DNA of 54,668 bases from DASWIG01 sp965371445 (GTDB taxonomy: Bacteria; Acidobacteriota; Thermoanaerobaculia; Multivoradales; J023): the NCBI GenBank assembly GCA_965371445.1, contig CBDUYN010000051.1:1-54668 (forward strand), in the 5' to 3' direction. A program made the translations under genes and the position numbers. Positions 23,694-34,100 of this stretch are shown here, in pieces. The notes beneath the pieces were generated by a model. The model saw only the letters and a list, made by a program, of their open reading frames with translations, ran no database searches and had not been told where the DNA came from. Numbering within the stretch: the stretch's first letter is position 1; each line of letters opens with the position of its first letter.

Positions 23694-24680
23694 CTAATCC
23701 CCGCGGCGGCGGCAATCGACCCGGATCGACGAGACCCGGTCGTTACCGACCCAGGTGGAGCGCAAGTCCGCCTCGTCCCGGCGCAGCTTCGTCGAACGGC
23801 CGCGGTAGCCGTCGTGCTCGTAGAGCGTCACGGTGCAGCCGCGGTCGATACGGACCGAGCTCACTCCGTCCTGGCGGATGAAGTTGTTCTTGAGCCGCGC
23901 GTCGTCGCCGTAGAAGGTCTCGCTGCGGCCGCGGAAGCCCACGTGCTCGTAGAGGGTGACGCCGCGGTAGCCCTGCCCGCCACCGTAGCCTCCGCCGCCC
24001 CGGCAGCCGACCTCGATGGAGGAGACCTCGTCGTTACCGACGGCGGTGTAGCGCAGGTCCGCGACGTCCTCGCGGATCTCGGTGGCGTCGCCGCGAAAGT
24101 CGACGTCCTCGTAGAGGACGACACGGCAGCCGCGTCCGACGCGGATCGAGCTCGCCCGGTCCTGGCCGATCCGGTTGTTTCTCAAGTCGCGGTCGTCGTC
24201 GTCAAAAGCCTCGCTGCGGCCACGGAAGCCGGCGTCCGAGTAGAGGACGACACGGCCGTCGTCGCGGTCGTCGTCGTAGTAGCCGGGACGATTGTCCCCG
24301 CCGCCGTAGTAGCCGGGACGGCCGCACTCGACGCGGAGCGACGACACCCGGTCGTTGCCCACCCGGCTGGAGCGCAGGTCGGCGACGCTGCGGGTGAGCG
24401 TCGTCGACGCGCCGTGGAAGTTGGCGTTGCGGTAAAGCGTCACCCGGCAGCCTCGGTCGACCTCGATCGAGCTCACCGAGTCGTTGCCGACGTGGGTGCC
24501 GTTGAGGCGGTAGACGTCCCCGAAGAAGGTCTCCTGGCGTCCTTCGAAGTGGACGTCGCGGTAGAGGGTGACCCCCGGGCGGTCGTGGTCCGCGGCTGCG
24601 GGAGCGGCCAGGACGACGAAGGCCGTCAAGGCCGTAAGGACGAGCAGAAGGGCAGGATTCCTGGGATCTCTCTGTGACAT
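23694..24680 (-). CDS. Secreted beta/gamma-crystallin-like protein, six Greek-key motifs
   Basis: A 328-residue exported protein (signal LLLVLTALTAFVVLAAPAAA). Six motifs of about 40 residues repeat in three pairs, each with V(T/V)LY, a FxGR or FHGA turn and a conserved end. Each ends with the Ca2+-binding N/D-N/D-x-x-S/T-S type signature: NDSVSS, NDRVSS, QDRASS, NDEVSS, QDGVSS, NDRVSS, so the first acidic residue is Gln in two motifs. Gly/Tyr-rich linkers separate the pairs. Microbial members bind Ca2+ and stabilise under stress. The start at ATG 24680 fits a GAGGAAG site; the frame open to 24755 overlaps the VOC gene. Confidence 0.8.
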   Translation of the reverse strand: MSQRDPRNPALLLVLTALTAFVVLAAPAAADHDRPGVTLYRDVHFEGRQETFFGDVYRLNGTHVGNDSVSSIEVDRGCRVTLYRNANFHGASTTLTRSVADLRSSRVGNDRVSSLRVECGRPGYYGGGDNRPGYYDDDRDDGRVVLYSDAGFRGRSEAFDDDDRDLRNNRIGQDRASSIRVGRGCRVVLYEDVDFRGDATEIREDVADLRYTAVGNDEVSSIEVGCRGGGGYGGGQGYRGVTLYEHVGFRGRSETFYGDDARLKNNFIRQDGVSSVRIDRGCTVTLYEHDGYRGRSTKLRRDEADLRSTWVGNDRVSSIRVDCRRRGD

Positions 24681-24747
24681 GGTCGCTTCCTCGGTCGTTT
24701 CACGGACGGTCTCGTTCGACGTCCGCTCCTTCCTCATCTTATGGCAA

Positions 24748-25167
24748 CTATGCATGCTCCGTGCCCAGGGAATCGGTGGCGGCCTGGTACTCGTAGGTAG
24801 TCACTTCCAGCGGAGTGCCGTAGGGATCCGTGAAGTAGACGGAGACGGCCTTCCGGTGATCCTGCACGTCGGCCTCGCCCAGCGGCTCGGTCCGCCACTT
24901 GGCCGAGCCCTTGATGAAGGCGGCGAAGTCCGCCGCGCCGACGCGAAAGGCCAGCCGCCGCAGCCCGCGGACCTGGGCGTCGCCCTGCGGCGGTCCTTCA
25001 AAGAGGGCGATCATCGTCGCGCCGCCGTCGTTGGTGATCATGAGCGGTCCGCCCACCTCGGCCCAGTCGAGGTGCTCTTCGATGATCTCGAAACCCAGCA
25101 CGCGCTCGTACCAGGCGGCCGCCTCGTGGCGGTCGGGGACGTAGAGCTCTACATGGTCGATCTTCAC
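24748..25167 (-). CDS. VOC superfamily (glyoxalase/bleomycin-resistance-like) protein
   Basis: A 139-residue protein with the paired beta-alpha-beta-beta-beta modules of the VOC fold: MKIDHVELYVPDRHEAAAWYERVLGFEIIEEH in the first half and RLAFRVGAADFAAF ... VYFTDPYGTPLEVTTYEY in the second. Candidate metal ligands are His5 and Glu in the last strand. Substrate unknown. It begins 12 bases after the RND gene, so cotranscription is likely, and the pairing hints at resistance or detoxification. Intact. Confidence 0.82.
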   Translation of the reverse strand: MKIDHVELYVPDRHEAAAWYERVLGFEIIEEHLDWAEVGGPLMITNDGGATMIALFEGPPQGDAQVRGLRRLAFRVGAADFAAFIKGSAKWRTEPLGEADVQDHRKAVSVYFTDPYGTPLEVTTYEYQAATDSLGTEHA

Positions 25168-25179
25168 GGCTGGACCTCC

Positions 25180-28100
25180 TCAGGCCACCGCTTCCGGCTC
25201 CGGCCCCTCGACCGGCGCCGCCTCGCTGCGGACGCGAAGGCGTCCCAGGAGCAACATCGCCCGCTCGCGCAGATCGTCGAAAAGCGTGTAGGCCACCGGC
25301 ACGACGAGCAGCGTCAGGAGCGTCGCCGTCGCCATGCCGCCGATGAGCGTCAGGCCGAAGCTCTTGTAGCTCAGCCCGATCGAGGTGGTCCCGGCGAGCG
25401 TCAAAGGCACCATGGCGCAGATCGTCGTCAGCGCCGTCATCATGATCGGGCGGAACCTCCGGTCCGCCGCGAGCAGCACGGCCTGGGTGCGCCCCTCGCC
25501 TTCGGTGCGCAGCCGGTTGACGTAGTCGATCAGCACGATTCCGTTGTTGACCACCACGCCGACCAGGATCACGAGTCCCACCAGCCCCAGGGGATCGAGG
25601 TCGTAGCCCAGAAGGAAATGCGTCCAGTAGACGCCGATCATGGCGAGGGGAATCGTCAGCACGATCGACAGCGGCAGGATGAAGCTCTCGAAAAGAAAGC
25701 CCATCAGGAGGTAGATGAAAACGACGGAGAGCTGCATCGCAAAGAGCATCGCCTGCGCCTCCTCGTCGACGCCGCCACCGCGCCGCGCGTCGCCAAAGGT
25801 GACGCCCTCGGGCAGGTCGAGGCTGCCGACAAACGCCATGACGCGGCGGCGGGCCTCCTCCGGTTTCTCCTCGTCGAGCTCCAGGGTGATGGTGCGCGAG
25901 GTGCGTTTGTTGCGCCGCCAGATCCGCTTGGCGGCGTCAAGGCGCTTGGGAGTGGTGACGGCCGAGAGCGAAACGACCTCGCCCGAGTCGGTGGGTACCT
26001 GAAAGTCGTAAAGCTCCGCCAAGCCCTCACGGTCCTCTTCCCTGAAACGCACCCGGACGGGGATCTCGCGGCCCTCGCGGTAGAACTTGGGGAGCGACTG
26101 CCCGCCGAGCGAGTTGCGCACGACGCCCGCCACCACCTCCGGGTTGACGCCGAGCCGCTGGGTCCGCTCGCGGTCGATCACCAGCCCCAGCTCCTCCGTC
26201 GGCGTGTCTCCCGAGCGCTTCACCCCGATCACGCCTTCGACCCCCAGGAGGAGCTCCTCCATGTCGTCGGCGATCGTCTCCAACTGGGCCGCGTCGTCGC
26301 CCTGGAGGCTTAGTATGTGGATGTTTTTCGATTCTTTCTCGTCGTCGCTCTCCAGACCGGTATAACGGCGGGATCCTGCTTTTTCCGGCATCTTCTCGAG
26401 AAAACGCTCGATGGCCGTGCGCGGCGAGAGGTCGTTGGTACGCGGGTTGTTAAACCAGCCGCTGACCTCGCCGTAGGTCGGGACGTGGAAGATGAAATAG
26501 CCGTCGAGGTCGAGCTCCTCGCGCATTTCTTCAAGCACTTTCTCGACCTCTCCGAAGTACTCCTCGGCTTCCTCCAGAGTCGTCGACTGGGGCAAGACGA
26601 CGTCGATCTCGAAGCTCGTGCGCTCTTCGTCCTGGACGTTGACGAGCTTGACCCCCTTCATCGCCACGCCCTGGGTCACAAAAAGGACCAGGACGATCGC
26701 GATCACGAGGTCCACCCGGCGGCGCAGGAACACGGCAAGCAGACGGTTGTAGCCGTGGTTCATGCGCTCGAACGTGGCGCCGTAGGCGCGGTGAAGGACG
26801 TGGTGGAACCGGTTGGCAACCGTCGGGCGCTCGTCGTCCGAGAGTCTTTTCGGCAGCGTCAGGTAGACACTCAGGGGGACGAAGACCAAAGCCACGACGA
26901 GCGATGCCAGGAGTGAGACGGTGATCGGGATCGCCAGGCGCAGCAGAAAAAACTGCCCCTGGCCCTCGACGAGCGACACGGGCAGGAAAACGATGATCGT
27001 CGTCAGCGTCGCCATGACGATGGCGAGCGAGATCTCGCCGGCACCGCGGATCACCGCTTCACGGCGCCCGAGCCCCGTCTTGTGGAGCCGAAAGATGTTC
27101 TCGGCCACCACCACCGAATTGTCGACGAGTAGGCCCACCGAAATCATGAGCCCCAGAAGCGTCAGGATGTTCAAGGTCTCGCCGGAGAAATACATCGCCA
27201 CAATACCGATCAGAATCGACAGCGGGATCGAAAGCGTGATGATCACCGTCATCCGGAATCGGCGGAGGAAGAAAAAGAGGACGAGCGCCGCGAAAAACGC
27301 CCCGATCCTCCCCGAGCCGAACATGATGCCGAGCGACTCGCGAATCGTCGCCCCCTGGCTGAAGAAGACCTCCCGGCCGATCAGTGCCAGGCGGGGGTTG
27401 TCGTCCATCTTGTCGACGGCGGCGGCGACGCGGTCGGTCACCGCCAGGGCGTTGGCCTCGCCCTCCTTCATCACCAGGATCATCACCGCCGGCTTGCTCA
27501 TCGCCCGCACCCGGTACTTCTTGTCGGGCACGTCGTAGGTCACGGTGGCGATGTCTTTCAGGCGCACGGACGGACCGACCATGCGGTTCTCCAGAGCTTC
27601 GAGGTCGGGGTACTTGGCGAGCGAGCGCAAGAGGAGCTTCTTGCCGGAGGAGCGCACGTGACCGCTCGCCAGGGAGAAGTTGTCGGTGCCGAGCTCCTGG
27701 CTGAGCTCGTAGATGTTCAGGCCCGCGGAGCTCACCCGCTCGCGGTCGAGCTCGATTAAGATCTCTTTCTCTTCCAGGCCGCGGGTCTCGACGTCGGCGA
27801 CGCCGTCGATGCGTCGCAGCGGCAAGACGACCTCGTTCTGGATCAGGTTGTAGACGTCGGTGGCCTGGGGCTCGATCGCGAGGCCCATCATGAAGACCGG
27901 GATCGCGGCGTCGTCGTGCTTGCGGATCTGGACGCGCTCGATGTCCTCGGGCATCCGCGCCCTGGCGCGCTCGATGCGGTCGCGCACCTCGCGGTAGGCG
28001 ACGTCCATGTCGGTGCCCTGCTTGAAGCTCAGGAACCAGCGGGTGAAGCCCGTCGTGGCAAAGGAGAAGGTGTCTTTCAAACCCGGGACCGTCGAGAGCT

Positions 28101-28338
28101 CCTCCTCCATCGGCAGGGTGACTTTCTCCATGATCTCCTCGGCCGGCGCGTCCTGCCACCTCGTGAAGACGAAGAGAGACGGGTCGTCAAAGCCCCGCGG
28201 GATCAGCTCCAGCGGGATCCCCAGGGTGGCGATCGTGCCGACGACGAGCGTCGTGGCCAGCAAGACCAGCACCGTCACGCGGCGGTTCAGGGAGAAGCGG
28301 GGGAGGATGTGCTCGGGGCGGTCGTCGGAGGTCGTCAT
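25180..28338 (-). CDS. RND efflux transporter, inner-membrane permease
   Basis: A 1052-residue AcrB/MdtB-like permease with two repeated halves, each having one helix, a large periplasmic domain and five or six further helices. RND landmarks are visible: GIPLELIPRGFDDP after helix 1, the helix-4 region GLLVDNSVVVAENI (proton-relay Asp pair) and VGVVVNNGIVLIDYVNRLR in the second half, and FFLRRFRMTVIITLSIPLSIL. The start is ATG 28338 behind GAGGAGCC. No periplasmic adaptor or outer-membrane factor is adjacent, so partners must be elsewhere. The downstream VOC gene probably shares its transcript. Confidence 0.92.
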   Translation of the reverse strand: MTTSDDRPEHILPRFSLNRRVTVLVLLATTLVVGTIATLGIPLELIPRGFDDPSLFVFTRWQDAPAEEIMEKVTLPMEEELSTVPGLKDTFSFATTGFTRWFLSFKQGTDMDVAYREVRDRIERARARMPEDIERVQIRKHDDAAIPVFMMGLAIEPQATDVYNLIQNEVVLPLRRIDGVADVETRGLEEKEILIELDRERVSSAGLNIYELSQELGTDNFSLASGHVRSSGKKLLLRSLAKYPDLEALENRMVGPSVRLKDIATVTYDVPDKKYRVRAMSKPAVMILVMKEGEANALAVTDRVAAAVDKMDDNPRLALIGREVFFSQGATIRESLGIMFGSGRIGAFFAALVLFFFLRRFRMTVIITLSIPLSILIGIVAMYFSGETLNILTLLGLMISVGLLVDNSVVVAENIFRLHKTGLGRREAVIRGAGEISLAIVMATLTTIIVFLPVSLVEGQGQFFLLRLAIPITVSLLASLVVALVFVPLSVYLTLPKRLSDDERPTVANRFHHVLHRAYGATFERMNHGYNRLLAVFLRRRVDLVIAIVLVLFVTQGVAMKGVKLVNVQDEERTSFEIDVVLPQSTTLEEAEEYFGEVEKVLEEMREELDLDGYFIFHVPTYGEVSGWFNNPRTNDLSPRTAIERFLEKMPEKAGSRRYTGLESDDEKESKNIHILSLQGDDAAQLETIADDMEELLLGVEGVIGVKRSGDTPTEELGLVIDRERTQRLGVNPEVVAGVVRNSLGGQSLPKFYREGREIPVRVRFREEDREGLAELYDFQVPTDSGEVVSLSAVTTPKRLDAAKRIWRRNKRTSRTITLELDEEKPEEARRRVMAFVGSLDLPEGVTFGDARRGGGVDEEAQAMLFAMQLSVVFIYLLMGFLFESFILPLSIVLTIPLAMIGVYWTHFLLGYDLDPLGLVGLVILVGVVVNNGIVLIDYVNRLRTEGEGRTQAVLLAADRRFRPIMMTALTTICAMVPLTLAGTTSIGLSYKSFGLTLIGGMATATLLTLLVVPVAYTLFDDLRERAMLLLGRLRVRSEAAPVEGPEPEAVA

Positions 28339-28515
28339 CTCGGGCTCCTCGTTCTCTCGAAGGTCCCCGGACGAGCTACGGCCGGGAGACCTGGCAAAGG
28401 GTCCACATTGTATACGCGGAAGCGGCCCGGACGTTGCGTCGCGATGCGGCGATCTCACCCTGGCCCCGGGCTCGCCAGGCGAGCTCCGTCGGGGCTGATA
28501 GACTCGGCAGCCCTG

Positions 28516-28860
28516 ATGTCGGGCGACGGAGCCCTCCAACCCCATGACCGCGACGAGATCGAACGTCTCGTCCGCGAGGCGCAGGACGGACGCCACGAAA
28601 GCTTCCAGCGCCTCTTCGATCGCTACTTCGGCCCGGTCACCCACTACTTCGCCAATCAGGGCCTCTCCGCCGCCGCGGCCGAGGATCTGGCCCAAGACGC
28701 GCTCGTTCGTGTCTACAGGAAGATAGGGACGTTCCGTTTCGAGGCGAGCTTCGAGACCTGGTTCTTCAAGATCGCCTCAAACCTCTGGAAAAACGCCCTG
28801 CGGAGCCGCGCGACGGTGTCGTGGACACCTTATCCTTTGCGAGACGGCGAAAGCCGGTGA
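28516..28860 (+). pseudogene. ECF sigma factor truncated after region 2
   Basis: The 114-residue product keeps a good region 2 (FQRLFDRYFGPVTHYFANQG, EDLAQDALVRVYRKIGTF, FETWFFKIASNLWKNALRSR) and then runs into unrelated sequence and stops. Region 4, needed for -35 binding, is missing and not found downstream in any frame. Such a product could still touch core polymerase but would not recognise promoters. It is divergent from the RND gene; ATG 28516 is the likely start but lacks a good ribosome binding site. Confidence 0.7.
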
Positions 28861-28982
28861 TGCAAACCTACGGGTCCTCGCTTCTTCCGCGACGGTCCCC
28901 TGACTCAACTACGAACCGAGGAGGACATCCTCTCGGGCGGGGCCAAAGGCCGACGGATCGCTAGGCGGGGAGGTGATCGTGA

Positions 28983-29174
28983 GGGCTCGACGCGAAGAGG
29001 CAATCCGATCGAGTTTCGAGCGAGGGTGCAGACATCCTCCGCCTCGCGGTAGAGGAGATGTACGGTGAACCCTGGTATGAGCCTTTCATCGGCGGATTGG
29101 GAAGATACGCCGCGAAGCCTCACCGCGGACCCTTCATTCACATCGACGTCAGAGGGTACCGGGCTCGCTGGTAA
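28983..29174 (+). pseudogene. C-terminal remnant resembling an M15/DUF882-type peptidase
   Basis: An open frame with no start codon reads LAVEEMYGEPWYEPFIGGLGRYAA, then HRGPFIHIDVRGYRARW and a stop. The ending, a His-x-Asp strand with RGxxARW, resembles the C-terminus of small peptidoglycan-acting M15/DUF882 metallopeptidases. Roughly 60 residues remain; the zinc-binding His/Asp of the front half are absent. With the truncated sigma factor just upstream, it marks a decayed segment (28.8-29.2 kb). Confidence 0.35.
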
Positions 29175-29186
29175 CACCGAGCTCGC

Positions 29187-29669
29187 TCAGGTCCCGAGTG
29201 AAGGAGCCTGCTCGATCTCCGGTTCAGCTTGCTCGGCATGTATGCCTTCCCTGATCACTCGATCTGTCACCTCGTCAAGGTGGGACTGAAGCGCTTTGTC
29301 GAGCTCGACGAATTCCGGCCAGAGTGTGTCTTCAACGAAGGAGATGGATACCTTCGCCATGACCGTGGTGTAGCGTTGCCTTTGGTATCGGTAGGGCCTG
29401 ATACCATACCGGCGAAGCAGTGCCACGAAGAGCTTCTTGGACCACATGCTGCGCATGGTGAACTTGTACTCTACAGGAGGATCACGTTTCTCGAGCTCTT
29501 TCAATCGGGCCAGGATACGGTCCTTCGCAAGACCGGCGGCAGCTCTCTCGCCGTCGGTCGTGGCACCGGCAAACAGTGCCTCGATACTCAGCAGTTTTCG
29601 GACGAGGTCTTCTTCATGCATGGTCAGGAGATGTCGGTTATGTTGGTCGTGTTCGTTTCTGTCTTCCAA
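29187..29669 (-). CDS. Conserved hypothetical protein
   Basis: A protein of up to 160 residues, predicted alpha-helical: MHEEDLVRKLLSIEALFAG, a helix LAKDRILARLKELEKRDPP, then a basic region KFTMRSMWSKKLFVALLRRYGIRPYRYQRQRYT and a C-terminal helix with HLDEVTDRVIREGI. I recognise no named family with certainty; the basic middle could bind nucleic acid. The first possible start is TTG 29669; ATG 29621 (MHEEDL) is the more natural one. Neither has a strong ribosome binding site. Confidence 0.6.
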   Translation of the reverse strand: MEDRNEHDQHNRHLLTMHEEDLVRKLLSIEALFAGATTDGERAAAGLAKDRILARLKELEKRDPPVEYKFTMRSMWSKKLFVALLRRYGIRPYRYQRQRYTTVMAKVSISFVEDTLWPEFVELDKALQSHLDEVTDRVIREGIHAEQAEPEIEQAPSLGT

Positions 29670-29693
29670 ACAGAAACCGAAGTCTCGGGTTGG

Positions 29694-31139
29694 TCACCAA
29701 GCCGAGCGGCCCCAGGCTAGCACAGACCGTCGGCATCCAAGAGTCGGAGGTCCCCGGACTCCCTGTCCAGTCGTCAACGCCTCGACCGTCCGACGGATCA
29801 GCCGGACGAGAAACTCCCCCTGCTGCGGCCCGCACCAAGACATGACGTACATCTCGTAGCCTTCCCGCCCGCCGCGCTCCGCCGTCAGGTAGTAGCGGTC
29901 GGGCGAGACGTAGCCGACATAGTCGCCGTTGAAAGACAGAACCCAGAGGTCAAGATCCTGTTCCGCGCCCCAGTCCTTCAGAGCGCCGCTCATCTCCCCC
30001 GAAAAATCGCTCGGTGTGCCGACCAGCACCGTCCGCCCGACCCGGACGCCCCCGATCCAGGCGCCGTTGTTGATGCCGAGTGAGCGGACCAGAAGCGGCG
30101 AGAGCCGCAGCCGCCGGTTGAGCCGCACCTGTAAAGGGGGCATCGTGACCGGGACACCGACCGAGGTGACGTCGAGCCGCTCCTTGAGGACGAGAGCACC
30201 TAGCTCCGGCAACACCCGCGCGGCGAGCGCCTCGCCTATCGCCTCGGCCGCCGCAAAGCCTTCGCCCGGCGCCACGGGGCCCATGCTCCCCACCGAGGCG
30301 GCTAGAAAGAGTGCCAGATCGGCCCCGTCACGCTCCAGCGCCCGCACGAGGTAGCCGGGATAGCCCGCGCTCCACTGCATGTTCTCGGCGCGAAGGACCG
30401 TGGCATGGGCACCGTAGGCGACCGCGACTGCGCGGCTTCCGTCGTCCTTTTCGACGAGGAGGTAGTGAAGGTCCGGGTCGACCGCCGCCGGACGGGTGCG
30501 GTTCTTGACGTGTTCGGGCGCGGCGAGGCGACCGCTGCCGAGCCGCGCCGGCCCCTGCCGCTCGTGCGCGCGGACGACCGCGTCGACGATCCGCTCACTG
30601 AGTTGCGAAACGACTTGAGGGTCGTACTCCCCGGCGAACGTCTCGCCCACCCAGCCCGGGGCGAAGGCTCCGGGTCCTGAGTGGGTGTGGGAGGCGTTCA
30701 GGAGAACGGCGTCGGCCGCGATCCCGAGGCGGTGTGCGATCCCGACCCGCGCCCGCTCCGCGACGTTCTCGGGAACGATCAAGAGGTCCGAGGCGACAAC
30801 CACAACCGTGTCCTTACCGTCGCTCAGGACCAGCGCCCGGACGGCGAGCTCGTCGTGGCTGCCGGTCGCCGGACGTCCCTCGCGGTCGCCGTAGCCGGCG
30901 AGCGGCGTCCCTTCGGGGAGCTCGAGAACCGATTTGGCCCAGCCCGCCGAGAGCCTGCCGGGGTTGGGGGTCTTTTCCGACCGCGCGGCGCTCAGGGCGA
31001 CGGCCCGGAGCCCCTCCCGGAGCTCGGCCATGGTTTCGAAATCCACGGGGCCGTAGGTGGGCCAGGGTCCGAAGAAGGCCAGGACCGAGAGGACGTTGGC
31101 GCCGAGGAGACCGATTTGAGGCTTTCTACGGCTCGTCAT
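29694..31139 (-). CDS. Neutral/alkaline ceramidase-like hydrolase
   Basis: A 481-residue protein with the N-terminal domain of neutral ceramidases: AGYGDREGRPATGSHDELAVRAL, VVVVASDLLIVP, and the zinc-binding, catalytic NASHTHSGPGAF stretch. Ceramidases split the amide of ceramide; bacterial relatives of this size often lack the C-terminal immunoglobulin-like domain, as here, so the substrate may differ. The N-terminal hydrophobic segment (IGLLGANVLSVLAFFGP) can act as signal or anchor. The final 25 residues look unrelated, perhaps a changed stop. The ATG overlaps the stop of the alpha-2-macroglobulin gene (31136-31139), so translation is coupled. Confidence 0.78.
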   Translation of the reverse strand: MTSRRKPQIGLLGANVLSVLAFFGPWPTYGPVDFETMAELREGLRAVALSAARSEKTPNPGRLSAGWAKSVLELPEGTPLAGYGDREGRPATGSHDELAVRALVLSDGKDTVVVVASDLLIVPENVAERARVGIAHRLGIAADAVLLNASHTHSGPGAFAPGWVGETFAGEYDPQVVSQLSERIVDAVVRAHERQGPARLGSGRLAAPEHVKNRTRPAAVDPDLHYLLVEKDDGSRAVAVAYGAHATVLRAENMQWSAGYPGYLVRALERDGADLALFLAASVGSMGPVAPGEGFAAAEAIGEALAARVLPELGALVLKERLDVTSVGVPVTMPPLQVRLNRRLRLSPLLVRSLGINNGAWIGGVRVGRTVLVGTPSDFSGEMSGALKDWGAEQDLDLWVLSFNGDYVGYVSPDRYYLTAERGGREGYEMYVMSWCGPQQGEFLVRLIRRTVEALTTGQGVRGPPTLGCRRSVLAWGRSAW

Positions 31140-34100
31140 GGCCTCCCATTATCTCGGTTTCCTTCACCCTTGCCACCCGACCGGACTCGGTCCGCCACCG
31201 TGACGCGGATCTCCCGTCCGTTGGCGCGGATCTCCGGCACGTACATCGCCTCCGCCAGAACCGGCAAAGCGTGGAACTCCCCGGGCACCTCGGCCCGCAG
31301 CTCGTAGCTGAGCTCCCAGACCCCCTGCGGCAGCTTGTCGACGAAGAGCGCCACCTTGCGGTCACGAAGCTCCTGGTAGACCCAGCGCCGGCTTCCCGTC
31401 TTCTTGCCGTCGGAGCCCAGCTCGCGCGCCCAGAGCGGCGTGCCGCTTCGTATCTCGACGGCCTCGAAGCCGGCGGGCTTCAAGTCCTCGAAGATCAGGT
31501 ATTCATAGTCGTTCTTGGCCTCGACCGTGAGCACCACCTCGACGCGCTCGCCGCTCGTCACCGTACCGCCGTCCTCCAGGGGGACCTTGTCGTAGACGAT
31601 TCCCTTCAGGAGCGTCGGCCGTGCGACGAGCTTCGAATACCGGCGCTTCACGAAGATCTCGTGCCCGGCCGGCGTCACCGGTTCCTCTAAGCTTACGTAC
31701 TCGGCCTGCACCGCGAAATAAAGCGCCCCCTCGCCGCGGCGGACGATCCGGATCTCGTTGCCGCCGTCCCGGAGGTGTCTCGTGTCGATCGGAAACCTTC
31801 CCGGTGCCGCGAGGACGTCAGTGGCCGCGAAGCGTCGCGTCGCGACGCGCCGGCCGTTCACGTAGAGCTCGACCTCCTGGTCGGAGGCGAGCTCGCCGCT
31901 TCGACGTAAGTAGTCGAGGAGCGCCATCAACGTGATCGCCGTGTCGCGGGTGTTCGACCACTGGGCGCCCCGGCGGTTCTTGACCAGCCAGCTCATCGCC
32001 GGCTCCACCAGCGGATGCTCCGGATCGATCGCCAGGAACGCCTGAAGGACGAACGCCGTCGACTCGACCGGACCGTTGTGCCACCGCCAGTAGAAACCGT
32101 CCTTGCCCCAATGGACCGTCTCCATCTCGCCAGCGTGCGAGGCGCCGGCCTCGGGGACCACGGACGACGACGTTGGACGGTCGACGACGGCTCCGTTCTC
32201 CAGGTTACGCGCCAGGACCGACGCTTTTTCGCCGTCGTCCAGGTCGTGGGCGGCAATCGCCAGGAGCGCCCGCGAGTAGGCCGACAGGCTCTCGCGGCGC
32301 TCCCAGAGGTTTTCGAGCGCCCGCGACACCGGTGCCGACAGCTGTCCACGGCGTGTGAGGGCGTGGTGACGTCCGAGGGCGTGGAGCATCCAGGCCTGGA
32401 GGTCCACCTGGCGTTCGGCCTCGACGATCTCCTGCTCGAGAAAGCCGACCGCACGCGCGACGGCGCTCTCCTCGACCGAGATCCCCGCCTGGCGCGCCAG
32501 GACGAGGCCCCAGACCACGTAGGCGGTCATGAAGTGGTCGCTGTCGCCGTCCTTCCACCATCCCCAGCCGCCGTCGCTGTGCTGGAAGTCGTAGAGGCGG
32601 GCGAGGCCCTTCTCGACCATGGCGTCAAGCTCGCCCAGGTCCTTCTTGCCATCGGGGTGGGTCTTGTCTCGAGACTCCGCCTCGACGCCGCCGAAAAGGC
32701 GACCCTCGATCGCCGAAGGCTCGATACCCAGCTCCGACAAGGTTTTGGCGACGAGCACCGCCGGCAGGAAACGGCTCATCGTTTGCTCGGTGCAGCCGTA
32801 GGGATAGTCGACGAGGTAGGGCAGGGCGTCGAGCATCGTCGTCGCGAGGCTCGGCGCGAGCTGGACCACGAGGCGCGTCGAGCGACGCTCGGTCGGTAGG
32901 TCGAGCACAACCGTCGTCTCTTCGCCGCGGGCCTTGCCGGCCAGCGTCTCCCGCTTCGTCAGGCCGTGCTCGTAGACCGGGTAGTCCTTGCGCATGGCGT
33001 CGGCGTAGCGCCCGCCGCGTCCCGAGGCGGTCAGCCGCGCCGTGCCCGGCGCCTCGGCGACGACGAGGTAGTCGACGCGCGCTTCGCCCCCGGCGGGGAC
33101 CGTGACCGGCCCCGCCGCCTTGCCGACGAGCTTCAGTCCCTCGGCTTCTAGCGCCGGGCTGACGCGCATCGGCTCGTCGGTCGAGTTGTTGAGGACCGCG
33201 GAGATGGTGACACGGTCGCCGACGACGAAAAACCGCGGCGCCTGGAGGCGGACGATGAGCGGCATCCGGGTCCGCGCCGAGGATTCGGCGATGCCGAAAC
33301 GGCTTCCCCGGCCAGCGGCGCGGGCGGTGGCCTTCCAGGTCGTCAGCGAGTCGGGGAAGGTCATCTCGACGCGCGCCCGTCCGTCCTCGCCGGTCACGAC
33401 GTCCGGACGCCAGAGGACGGTGGCCCGAAAGTCGGTGCGCACCTGGACGGCGTCCTCCTGCGCCGGCGCGTCGGCGTCGGCCTTCTTCTTACGGCTCGGC
33501 ATCGCCGAAGCGAGATCCCTGCGGAGCTCCGACTTCGCCATCTCCATTCCCGCCGGGGCCATCGCATCGCTGAGCATCCGCGCCGCCGGCAGGTTGCCGC
33601 CGACGAAGCGCATGCCGCCCTCCTTGGCCTCGTTCTCCTCGCGCCCTTTCTCCAGGCGGCCGTAGGGCCGCTCGTCGAAGCTCGACGCCGTGCGCACCCG
33701 GGAGTGACGCTTCTCGCCGAAGAAGAACTGCCGGGGGTCGCCGGCCAGGTCGTCCTGGATGTAGAAGACCGCTTCGTCGACGAGCGCGAGCGCCACCTCG
33801 GCCGAGACCGGGCGGCCCTCGTGGTCCCGCGTCGTGACGGTCAAGTAGCCCTTCTCGCGTGGCTCGTAGGCCTCGCGGTCGGCTTCGACCTCGACCTCGA
33901 GGAAATGCTCGACCGGCGGCACGACCACCTCCTCGACGTCCATGGCCAGGTGGCCGTCCTCGACGAGGAGGGCGTTTAAGAAGACGTTGGGGACGTAGCT
34001 CTCGTCGATCTCCAGGGTCAGGAGCTTGACCGTCCCCTCGACGTGGACGAGCCGGTAGTCGAGGAGCCCTTCGCCCTCGATCGAGAGCAGCACCCAGCGT

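Noticed and set aside
27916..28515. Upstream extension of the truncated ECF sigma frame
   Set aside because: This part is antisense to the RND gene; sigma homology starts only after about 28540.
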